From positions 1 to 8,438 of the forward strand of contig JAGWVG010000063.1 in NCBI GenBank assembly GCA_018970965.1: a stretch of 8,438 bases of DNA, written 5' to 3'. The stretch comes from Alphaproteobacteria bacterium (GTDB lineage Bacteria; Pseudomonadota; Alphaproteobacteria; Sphingomonadales; Sphingomonadaceae). Positions 1 to 5,095 of this stretch are shown piece after piece. Each line of letters opens with the position of its first letter. The first letter of the stretch is position 1. The translations under genes were made by a program, and so were the position numbers. The notes beneath the pieces were generated by a model, which had not been told where the DNA came from, searched no databases, and saw nothing but the letters and a program-made list of their open reading frames with translations.

Positions 1-1244
1 CGGATTTTGGATTCAAAACCGCGCGGGGAGGGGGTGTAAAAGCCCTGGGGAGTCATCTCTTCAGGCCAATAATTATCACCGCTAAACGCGCCATCCTGAT
101 CATGATCATAGGCATAGTCTTTGCCATAGCCCAAATTTTTCATCAGTTTTGTGGGGGCGTTGAGAATATTGGCGGGCGGCATAAGCGAGCCTGTCTCTTT
201 GGCGGATTTCCAGGCTGCCTTTTGGGCGGCATAGGCGGCGTTAGATTTTGGCGCGGTTGCCAAATACAGGCAGGCCTGCACAATCGCCAATTCGCCTTCT
301 GGGCTGCCAAGGAAGTCATAAGCATCTTTGGCGGCAAGGCACTGGACCAGCGCTTGTGGATCGGCAAGGCCAATATCCTCGCTGGCAAAGCGCACAAGAC
401 GGCGCAGCACGTAAAGGGGCTCTTCACCTGCCACCAGCATGCGCGCGAGATAATAAAGCGCGGCCTGCGGGTCTGATCCGCGAAGGCTTTTATGCAGGGC
501 CGAAATAAGGTTGTAATGGCCTTCACGATCTTTGTCGTACACGGGCATGCGCCGATGCAGCAGCGCGGCAAGTGCCTGTGGGTCGAGCGCATCTTCAATG
601 TGAATTGAAAAGAGCGTTTCAACCTGATTGAGCAAAAATCGCCCATCGCCATCGGCAGACGCAATCAGCGCAGCGCGGGCATCTTCGGTCAAGGGGAGCA
701 TTCGGCCCATGAGCACTTCGGCACGGGCGAGCAAAATATCCAGCGCTGCCGCATCCAGCCGATGCAGGACCAATACTTGCGCGCGGCTAAGCACGGCGGC
801 ATTCAGCTCAAAGCTGGGATTTTCAGTCGTTGCCCCGACCAGCGTGACTGTGCCTTTTTCAACATAGGGCAGAAAGCTATCTTGCTGTGCGCGATTAAAC
901 CGGTGGATTTCATCCACGAACAACAATGTTCCTTGTCCGGTGCGGGCATAGTCTTCGGCAGCGGCAAAGGCCTTTTTCAAATCTGCCACGCCTGAAAATA
1001 CGGCCGAGAGCGGCTCAAAGCGCAGTCCCACGGCATCCGCCAGAAGCCGCGCAATTGTCGTCTTACCGGTGCCCGGCGGGCCCCAGAGGATCATTGATGA
1101 GAGCTTGCCTGCCGCCAGCATGCGGCCAATCGCGCCATTGGGCCCCGTCAGATGGTCTTGCCCCACAACATCATTGATCGTCGCGGGGCGCAGTCGTTCC
1201 GCCAAGGGGGCCGGAGGGCCATCTTGATCAAATAGCTCAGCCAT
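1..1244 (-). CDS. rarA: Replication-associated recombination protein A (RarA/MgsA), AAA+ ATPase, 3' end cut by window
   Basis: RarA is a cytoplasmic AAA+ ATPase of the clamp-loader/RuvB-like group that acts at stalled replication forks and interacts with SSB (family knowledge). The reverse strand reads open from an ATG at 1244 to the left edge, giving 414 residues. Walker A is GPPGTGKT at residues 55-62, and Walker B with its extension is LLFVDEIHRFN at about 107-117. A sensor-1-like GATTENPSFELN follows at about 137-148, then a LLSRA-like arginine-finger region (VLSRAQ, 151-156). The C-terminal part carries the family's DKDREGHYNLISALHKSLRG (237-256) and RFASEDIGLADP (285-296) motifs. The visible end, PRGFESKI, matches the stretch shortly before the RarA C-terminus. 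E. coli RarA is 447 aa, so probably some 20-30 residues are missing. The start is fixed by an 8-nt overlap with the upstream glycosyltransferase gene, implying translational coupling. Identification is very secure. Confidence 0.96.
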   Translation of the reverse strand, partial: MAELFDQDGPPAPLAERLRPATINDVVGQDHLTGPNGAIGRMLAAGKLSSMILWGPPGTGKTTIARLLADAVGLRFEPLSAVFSGVADLKKAFAAAEDYARTGQGTLLFVDEIHRFNRAQQDSFLPYVEKGTVTLVGATTENPSFELNAAVLSRAQVLVLHRLDAAALDILLARAEVLMGRMLPLTEDARAALIASADGDGRFLLNQVETLFSIHIEDALDPQALAALLHRRMPVYDKDREGHYNLISALHKSLRGSDPQAALYYLARMLVAGEEPLYVLRRLVRFASEDIGLADPQALVQCLAAKDAYDFLGSPEGELAIVQACLYLATAPKSNAAYAAQKAAWKSAKETGSLMPPANILNAPTKLMKNLGYGKDYAYDHDQDGAFSGDNYWPEEMTPQGFYTPSPRGFESKI

Positions 1245-2397
1245 GCGCCGGGGATCGAGCCGGACTTAGCCGGTGATATTGGTCCAGCACCGCCTGGTTG
1301 ACGGCATCCCAGTCATAGGCGCTGCTGGCCTGTGCGCCGGCTGCGCCATGATTTTGACGCAAGCTTGCGTCCGAGCAATAGGCGGCCAGTGCCTCAGCAT
1401 AGCCCGCAACATCGCCCGGGGTGACGAGCCGGCCTGTGACACCATCCGCCACAAGGGATTCGCTGCCCGTTGCACGCGCGGCAATAACCGGAATGCCGCA
1501 GGCCATTGTCTCCAGCGTCACATTGCCGAATGTTTCGGTGATCGATGGATTAAACAACATATCCATAGATGCCACTGCGCGTCCCAGATTGGCGCCAGAC
1601 TGGAAGCCCACAAACACGCCATCTTTCAAGCGATCCGCAAACCAATCGCGCGCCGGGCCTTCGCCAATCACCAATACACGATGCGCAACCCCACGGGCGC
1701 GCAGCGCATCAATGCTGTCAGCAAAGACATCTAGGCCCTTTTCCATCACCAGTCGGCCCAAAAAGCCAATCACAGGCTCGGCATCCGCGATGCCCAGGCC
1801 GCGTCGCCATGCGAGATCGCGCTGATCGGGATTGAAGATGCTGGTATCAATGCCGCGCGCCCAAATTCCGATATTGTCGCTCATGCCCTGCGCGCGCATC
1901 ACATCAGCCATGGATGGGGAAGGGGCCACCACCGCATCGCAGCGTCGGTAAAAGCGCCGCAGCATCGCCTCAACCGCCGGCTCGAGAAAGCCGAGGCCAT
2001 AATAACGCGGATAGGTTTCAAAACGCGTGTGCATAGAGGCCAGAACGGGAATACCGCGTTTTTGGGCCCATTTAAGAGCACCATGGCCCAAAAGATCGGG
2101 CGCTGAGACATGGACAATGTCTGGCGCGAAAAGCGCGAGATCGGCGCGTGCCGCGGCTGTTAGCCCGCGTGCCAGCCGATATTCTCCCCGCCCAAAGGGT
2201 AAGGGAAGTGAGGCTACACTGACCAGATCACCCGTTGGTGGAAAATCAGGCGTATCCGTGGTTGGCGAATAGATTCGCACCTGAACCCCTTGGCGCAGCA
2301 AATAGCCCACCAGCCGGTTGAGCGCCTGATTAGCGCCATCGCGCACATAGTTATAGTTGCCGCTGAACAAAGCGATACGAAGCGGGGTTGCGATCAT
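1237..2397 (-). CDS. GT4-type (GT-B fold) glycosyltransferase, likely envelope lipid or glycan
   Basis: This is a 386-residue retaining glycosyltransferase of the GT-B fold, GT4 family. The N-terminal acceptor domain starts with RIALFSGNYNYVRDGANQAL (7-26), the usual glycine-rich first strand and loop. It includes DIVHVSAPDLLGHGA (93-107) and SMHTRFETY (121-129). The C-terminal nucleotide-sugar domain has GFLGRLVMEKGLD (211-223), containing the Arg/Lys pair (R215, K220) that contacts the donor phosphates, then VLVIGEGP (241-248). The E-x7-E motif is present as E288 and E296 in ITETFGNVTLE. There is no signal peptide or membrane helix, so it is probably cytosolic or peripheral at the inner membrane. 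The nearest named relatives I recall are GDP-mannose-dependent alpha-mannosyltransferases and diacylglycerol/sulfolipid glycosyltransferases; the donor and acceptor cannot be read from the sequence. It begins 22 nt after the EEP gene ends and its stop overlaps the rarA start. The Shine-Dalgarno is weak (GGCAGG-like). Confidence 0.9.
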   Translation of the reverse strand: MIATPLRIALFSGNYNYVRDGANQALNRLVGYLLRQGVQVRIYSPTTDTPDFPPTGDLVSVASLPLPFGRGEYRLARGLTAAARADLALFAPDIVHVSAPDLLGHGALKWAQKRGIPVLASMHTRFETYPRYYGLGFLEPAVEAMLRRFYRRCDAVVAPSPSMADVMRAQGMSDNIGIWARGIDTSIFNPDQRDLAWRRGLGIADAEPVIGFLGRLVMEKGLDVFADSIDALRARGVAHRVLVIGEGPARDWFADRLKDGVFVGFQSGANLGRAVASMDMLFNPSITETFGNVTLETMACGIPVIAARATGSESLVADGVTGRLVTPGDVAGYAEALAAYCSDASLRQNHGAAGAQASSAYDWDAVNQAVLDQYHRLSPARSPAHG

Positions 2398-2419
2398 GAG
2401 CCTGCCGATAGCCTAAAGG

Positions 2420-3115
2420 TCAGCCGAACGAAAGTTCTGCCCACACGGGCAAATGATCAGAAGCTTGCCGTGCTTTCAAACTGTGGTGCGTGCCGGCATC
2501 CTCGATGTGCAGGCCGTGACTGACAAAAATACGATCCAACCGTGCAACGGGCCTTTGGCTGTGAAAGCTGGGGCCCGTTTGCGCCAAATGGTGGCGGCCC
2601 ACAAATTCATCCATCATGCCGCCTTGGTGCGACCATTGGTTCATATCGCCCATCAAAACGGAAGGCAGCGGGGGCGTCCGGTGATCGACCTCTGCCAACA
2701 CCGCGCGGACCTGTTGCCGCCGCCGAAGGCCCGACAGGTCAAGATGCATCCCAACGATGCGCAGCGCATGTCCCCCGACATCAATATCGGCCAGCACTGC
2801 CCCGCGCGGTTCAATCGTCGGCAGGTGCAAAATATCGTGCATCAGCACACCAAAGCCGCGGCGGACCAAAATGGCATTGCCATGATGGCCGAGTGATTCT
2901 GCGCGCGTTTCAAAAGGCACAGGAAGATAATCGGTTTCCGCCGCAATGAGATCGGGCGGCAGGGCCGAGTGCCGTAAACCAAAGCGCCGGTCCGCCTCTT
3001 GCAAGGCGATGATATCGGCTCCGATTTCATTTAGCACTTCCAGCACACGCGCCGGCCTGCGGCGACGATCGGTGCCAATGCCTTTGCGAATATTATAGCT
3101 GGCAACTTTGACCAT
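2420..3115 (-). CDS. Endonuclease/exonuclease/phosphatase (EEP) family protein
   Basis: A 231-residue protein that is almost entirely one EEP (DNase I-like, Mg2+-dependent phosphoesterase) domain. The family motifs appear in order: SYNIRKG (6-12, metal/phosphate Asn8), IIALQEAD (35-42, metal-binding Glu40), HHGNAIL (77-83), GMHLDLS (122-128, His124), GDMNQW (156-161, Asp157 and Asn159), LDRIFVS (193-199, Asp194) and ASDHLPVWAEL (218-228, the terminal Asp-His pair). All catalytic positions look intact, so it should be active. No signal peptide or membrane helix is visible. The fold covers nucleases, inositol-phosphate phosphatases and sphingomyelinases, so the substrate cannot be named. Its size and sequence style recall YbhP-like proteins encoded next to lipid-synthesis genes, and it leads directly into a glycosyltransferase gene; a lipid-related role is only an inference. 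The ATG is preceded in frame by a TAG four codons upstream, which rules out extension. No strong Shine-Dalgarno is seen. Confidence 0.9.
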   Translation of the reverse strand: MVKVASYNIRKGIGTDRRRRPARVLEVLNEIGADIIALQEADRRFGLRHSALPPDLIAAETDYLPVPFETRAESLGHHGNAILVRRGFGVLMHDILHLPTIEPRGAVLADIDVGGHALRIVGMHLDLSGLRRRQQVRAVLAEVDHRTPPLPSVLMGDMNQWSHQGGMMDEFVGRHHLAQTGPSFHSQRPVARLDRIFVSHGLHIEDAGTHHSLKARQASDHLPVWAELSFG

Positions 3116-3205
3116 GGCTGTGTGCTAGCCCGCCCAAGGCTGTCGGCCAAGCTCGGAAAATTTCTCCTACTGGGCCCCCGTTTAAAAAATGTCGGCTACA
3201 TCGCC

Positions 3206-3234
3206 TTGACAGCCCACAGGCGCTCCCTTAGAGG
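3206..3234 (+). promoter_or_regulatory. Sigma-70-like promoter of tRNA-Asp
   Basis: A perfect -35 hexamer TTGACA (3206-3211) is followed by a 17-nt spacer and a partial -10 match TAGAGG (3229-3234). Transcription would start near 3241, about 14 nt before the mature tRNA. The -35 and spacing are ideal but the -10 matches consensus at only three positions, as is common in GC-rich alphaproteobacteria. This is inferred from sequence only. Confidence 0.65.
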
Positions 3235-3254
3235 CCGCCTCCTCACGCTGAAAC

Positions 3255-3331
<77 letters not shown>

Positions 3332-3380
3332 CTTCTCAAGAAGAAGCGGCGGATTTTCCTCGAAAACTCAAATCGGGTTC

Positions 3381-3403
3381 TGGCAAAGGGCCGCGCTTTG
3401 CCA
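3381..3403. repeat. 8-bp inverted repeat in the convergent tRNA-Asp / DUF2842 gap, possible terminator hairpin
   Basis: TGGCAAAG (3381-3388) and CTTTGCCA (3396-3403) form a perfect 8-bp stem with a 7-nt GC-rich loop. It lies 7 nt past the stop of the minus-strand DUF2842 gene and 50 nt past the plus-strand tRNA, where a shared terminator would be expected. No T-run follows directly on either strand; the closest are short scattered T-rich bits after it on the minus strand. It may be a weak or factor-dependent terminator, or an RNA 3'-end stabiliser. Confidence 0.45.
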
Positions 3404-3409
3404 CGGCGC

Positions 3410-3628
3410 TTAGCGAAACCGTCCGGTTTCCATCCATTTCAGCACGGGGCGCAGCGGAAATATCCAGATAATCCCAGCGATCAGGTAAAAGACGGACTGC
3501 ACCAGTATCGGCCATGCGCCCACCCAGCTTGAAAGGCTGGCCACCAGCACAGCCCAAACGGCCATATAGGCCAAGATGCCAAGGGTGCCGACGGGCTTGC
3601 GCCAGCTGGGCTGTTCTAAGTCTTTCAT
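3410..3628 (-). CDS. Small two-helix membrane protein, DUF2842-like
   Basis: A 72-residue protein beginning MKDLEQPSWRKPVGTL. Two hydrophobic segments are evident: about 13-34 (GTLGILAYMAVWAVLVASL) and about 40-59 (PILVQSVFYLIAGIIWIFPL). They are separated by the short SWVGAW turn, and the protein ends with the basic tail PVLKWMETGRFR. The WRKPVGT start, the YLIAGIIWIFPLRP segment and the WMETGR ending match my memory of DUF2842, a conserved alphaproteobacterial family of unknown function. It is predicted to sit in the inner membrane. A start 11 codons upstream at 3661 is possible, but the ATG at 3628 is preferred because it forms an ATGA overlap with the fthC stop and the family begins close to the WRKP motif. 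It is the last gene of the division/folate block, and an inverted repeat follows the stop. Confidence 0.85.
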   Translation of the reverse strand: MKDLEQPSWRKPVGTLGILAYMAVWAVLVASLSSWVGAWPILVQSVFYLIAGIIWIFPLRPVLKWMETGRFR

Positions 3629-4209
3629 TTCATGATCCGGCTTGTGGCAGGGAGGATCCATTCGGCCTCTGTCGCAATAGCGTCAAGCGGCATATCCCAT
3701 GGGTCAGCGGGAAGCGCTTCGAATTCTTGGATAGACCAGCCTAGGCCAATGCGCAGAGCATCGGGCAAACGCGCTAATGCCCGGTCATAATGCCCCGCAC
3801 CTTGGCCCAATCGATTTCCTGCGCGGTCATACCCCAGAAGCGGCATTAAAATGACATCTGGTGTTCGCTCTGCAGCATGGGCCATGGGCTGCGAAAAGCG
3901 GGCTGCGGCAAGCTCCACAGGCGCATCGGGTGTCCATGTGCGAAAAGCCATGGTGATGCCATCTGCGCCAATCCAGGGCAGGCTGAGATGGTAGCCCGCA
4001 TCATGAAGCGACTGGAGAAGCGCAGAAGGATCAGCCTCGCTGCCCATTGCAAGATACCCCGCCACACAAGCGCCAGCCGGCAGCAGTTGTTGCAACTGCG
4101 CGGCGCCATCGTCTGCCAATGCAAACAATGCACTGCCCCGGCTTTTCAAGAAAGCCTGGCGCCGCGTCCGGGCGGCACATCTGAGTTCAGCCTTCGTCAT
4201 ATCTGTCAT
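3625..4209 (-). CDS. fthC: 5-formyltetrahydrofolate cyclo-ligase (MTHF synthetase)
   Basis: This enzyme catalyses the ATP-dependent conversion of 5-formyltetrahydrofolate to 5,10-methenyltetrahydrofolate in the cytosol, recycling a folate that otherwise inhibits one-carbon enzymes. The 194-residue length is typical. Visible motifs are a basic N-terminus, AGYLAMGSEAD (50-60, substrate region), LSLPWI...ITMAFRTW (75-92), DVILMPLLGYDRAG (118-131) and the signature GNRLGQGAGHYDRALA (131-146), which binds ATP/Mg2+ phosphate. The usual family signature reads RLGxGxGYYDR, so GHYDR is a mild variant. The frame stays open 36 codons further upstream to 4317, but that stretch is 6S RNA; the ATG at 4209, or the one at 4200, is the realistic start. 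No clear Shine-Dalgarno is seen. The gene starts 4 nt after the predicted 6S 3' end, as in the ssrS-ygfA arrangement of E. coli, so read-through of 6S transcripts probably supplies its mRNA. Confidence 0.93.
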   Translation of the reverse strand: MTDMTKAELRCAARTRRQAFLKSRGSALFALADDGAAQLQQLLPAGACVAGYLAMGSEADPSALLQSLHDAGYHLSLPWIGADGITMAFRTWTPDAPVELAAARFSQPMAHAAERTPDVILMPLLGYDRAGNRLGQGAGHYDRALARLPDALRIGLGWSIQEFEALPADPWDMPLDAIATEAEWILPATSRIMK

Positions 4210-4213
4210 GGGT

Positions 4214-4374
4214 TGGCGGACCCGCCATGGCCGTTTGCCGGAATATCCTCTGACGCCAAGTACGTCAGGTGGGGACCATGTACCACAGGCCAAGACCTGG
4301 GCAGGGACAGCCCCCATGGATGTGGAATCGCCTCAGGGATAATCGCATCGGCTCGCACCGGGCAGCATCCGCCA
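4214..4374 (-). ncRNA. ssrS: 6S RNA (SsrS), regulator of sigma-70 RNA polymerase
   Basis: 6S RNA mimics an open promoter and sequesters the housekeeping RNA polymerase holoenzyme. The 182-nt gap between zapA and fthC is the classic ssrS locus. Read on the minus strand, the region folds into a long interrupted hairpin. TGGCGGA (4374-4368) pairs with TCCGCCA (4220-4214), and internal CCCG/CGGG and CCG/CGG pairs follow. Then TATCC-CTGA (4341-4333) pairs with TCAG-A-GGATA (4253-4244). Above this lie a largely unpaired bubble and an upper arm with CCATG/CATGG, closing towards CCAGG/CCTG. The CCTGAGGCG near the 5' bubble side and AGAGGATATTCC on the 3' side resemble the conserved 6S segments. Span is about 161 nt, usual for alphaproteobacteria. 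The ends are estimated from the outer stem and the promoter position and may be a few nt off. Identification is by synteny and hand folding, not a covariance search. Confidence 0.8.
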
Positions 4375-4379
4375 CGGCT

Positions 4380-4408
4380 CATATAGGGAATTCAGCCGCG
4401 CTGCTCAA
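4380..4408 (-). promoter_or_regulatory. Promoter of 6S RNA, overlapping the 3' end of zapA
   Basis: On the minus strand, -35 TTGAGC (4408-4403) and -10 TATATG (4385-4380) are separated by exactly 17 nt. The expected start, 6-7 nt past the -10, falls at about 4373-4374, which is where the outer 6S stem begins. The -35 lies inside the final codons of zapA and the -10 just after its stop, so 6S can be transcribed independently of the zapA operon. Confidence 0.6.
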
Positions 4409-4724
4409 GGCGCATGGCCAGCTTTTCCAGCCGCGCGGCAATGTCTTCCAGCAATTCAGCCTCCAGGCTTGCATCTGCGCTGGGCGTCGGAGCAGGGGCC
4501 GGTGTTGGCGCACGGCCAGTGCGTCGTGCCTCTTCCAATTCATCAGCCAGCAACAGCGATGCGAATAGCAATTGGCGGACTTCGCTCATTCCGCCCAAAC
4601 CACGCTTGGCTTGTTGGGCCTTTGCGTCCACTTGCGCCGCGGCCGCCAGCAGGTTCGCCTCTTCGCCATCGCGACAGGCAACGGCGTAGCTGTTGCCGCC
4701 AATCAGCAGATCAACTTTTGCCAT
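4392..4724 (-). CDS. zapA: Cell division protein ZapA
   Basis: ZapA binds and cross-links FtsZ filaments at the division ring in the cytoplasm. The 110-residue protein opens with the typical ZapA beta-strand domain, AKVDLLIGGNSYAVACRDGEE (2-22). A helical region follows, including EVRQLLFASLLLADELEEARR (48-68), which corresponds to the dimerising coiled-coil. A short Pro/Ala linker (71-84) leads to a final charged helix (86-109), as in longer alphaproteobacterial ZapAs. A strong Shine-Dalgarno, AGGAGGG (4739-4733), lies 8 nt before the ATG. The ATG overlaps the stop of the upstream small gene by one base (TAATG), so the two are translationally linked. The 6S RNA follows directly, and its promoter begins within the last zapA codons. 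Identification rests on the domain plus the zapA-ssrS-fthC synteny. Confidence 0.93.
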   Translation of the reverse strand: MAKVDLLIGGNSYAVACRDGEEANLLAAAAQVDAKAQQAKRGLGGMSEVRQLLFASLLLADELEEARRTGRAPTPAPAPTPSADASLEAELLEDIAARLEKLAMRLEQRG

Positions 4725-4951
4725 TAGCTGCGCCCTCCTGCCGAAGCGCGGGCGATGACTGCATCCAAAGCAGAAAGCGCAATTGTTGCTTCTTCCCTCA
4801 ATTTGGCGTGGCGTTCGGCCAAGGCAGCCAACTCGGCCGCCGTGCTTTCGGCATCAGAAGTGCCCGAAATGGGCGTGTTTGCGAGTGTGTCGAGCCGGTC
4901 AAGCGCAGCGGCGATGCGCGCTAAGGCGTTGTTCTTTCGATCAATGGACAT
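4724..4951 (-). CDS. Small predicted coiled-coil protein encoded upstream of zapA
   Basis: A 75-residue protein with no signal peptide and no membrane segment. Residues 7-24 (NNALARIAAALDRLDTLA) and 36-68 (ESTAAELAALAERHAKL onwards) are Ala/Leu-rich helices with heptad-like spacing, separated by a loop at about 25-35 (NTPISGTSDAE). It therefore looks like a short helical hairpin or coiled-coil. I do not recognise a named family with certainty. In alphaproteobacteria a small coiled-coil gene (for example DUF4164-type) often precedes zapA, so a division-related role is inferred from position. The ATG at 4951 has an AAGG Shine-Dalgarno about 7 nt upstream (GGTAAGGTTTATCT-ATG). It is the first gene of the minus-strand division block, and its stop codon overlaps the zapA start by 1 nt. 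Confidence 0.82.
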   Translation of the reverse strand: MSIDRKNNALARIAAALDRLDTLANTPISGTSDAESTAAELAALAERHAKLREEATIALSALDAVIARASAGGRS

Positions 4952-5005
4952 AGATAAACCTTACCATGCGTCGCCCGCGCCGCAAGTAAAATGCCGCCGC
5001 TTCGG

Positions 5006-5034
5006 TTGACCATCGTCCGAGGGGGAGACAATAG
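5006..5034 (+). promoter_or_regulatory. Candidate promoter for the tkt-gap-pgk operon
   Basis: TTGACC (5006-5011, five of six -35 positions), a 17-nt spacer, then CAATAG (5029-5034) as a poor -10. The predicted start is at about 5041, which would give tkt a leader of about 55 nt. The -35 is good but the -10 is weak, so the call is tentative. No convincing promoter for the divergent coiled-coil/zapA operon was found in the same 144-bp region. Confidence 0.4.
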
Positions 5035-5039
5035 GGCTT

Positions 5040-5060
5040 CGACTCTGCGTAGGCGAGTCG
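5040..5060. repeat. Inverted repeat with a GANTC site in each arm, in the tkt leader
   Basis: CGACTC (5040-5045) and GAGTCG (5055-5060) form a 6-bp stem around a 9-nt spacer. Each arm contains one GANTC sequence (GACTC 5041-5045, GAGTC 5055-5059), the site methylated by the cell-cycle methyltransferase CcrM in many alphaproteobacteria. It lies at the predicted tkt transcription start and between the divergent division and carbon-metabolism operons. It could act as DNA (methylation or operator) or as a 5' RNA hairpin; the sequence cannot distinguish these. Confidence 0.55.
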
Positions 5061-5095
5061 TCTCGCTCTGTCTGGGCCAGCCTAAAAGGACTGTC

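Noticed and set aside
97..108. Perfect 12-bp palindrome TGATCATGATCA
   Set aside because: It falls inside rarA and encodes the Tyr-Asp-His-Asp-Gln stretch in frame. It is explained by codon choice, and there is no partner site or intergenic position to suggest an operator.
143..664. 173-codon open frame on the minus strand near the left edge
   Set aside because: It is out of frame within rarA, whose own minus-strand frame is open and carries all RarA motifs. The alternative has no recognisable domain.
3116..3254. Promoter for the EEP-GT-rarA genes on the minus strand
   Set aside because: Only poor hexamers such as TTGGCC/TAGCAC at 17-nt spacing could be found. An AGGAGA lies too far (about 45 nt) from the ATG to serve it. 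A promoter must exist in or near here, but I cannot place it.
4210..4317. N-terminal extension of fthC by 36 codons
   Set aside because: The extension is low-complexity Pro/Gly/Trp/Arg sequence unlike the family and coincides with the 6S RNA stem-loop. The 194-aa form starting at 4209 matches normal length.
4991..5095. N-terminal extension of transketolase by 35 codons
   Set aside because: The extra residues are basic and unlike any transketolase N-terminus, and they cover the promoter and leader. The ATG at 5096 has a properly spaced AAGGA.
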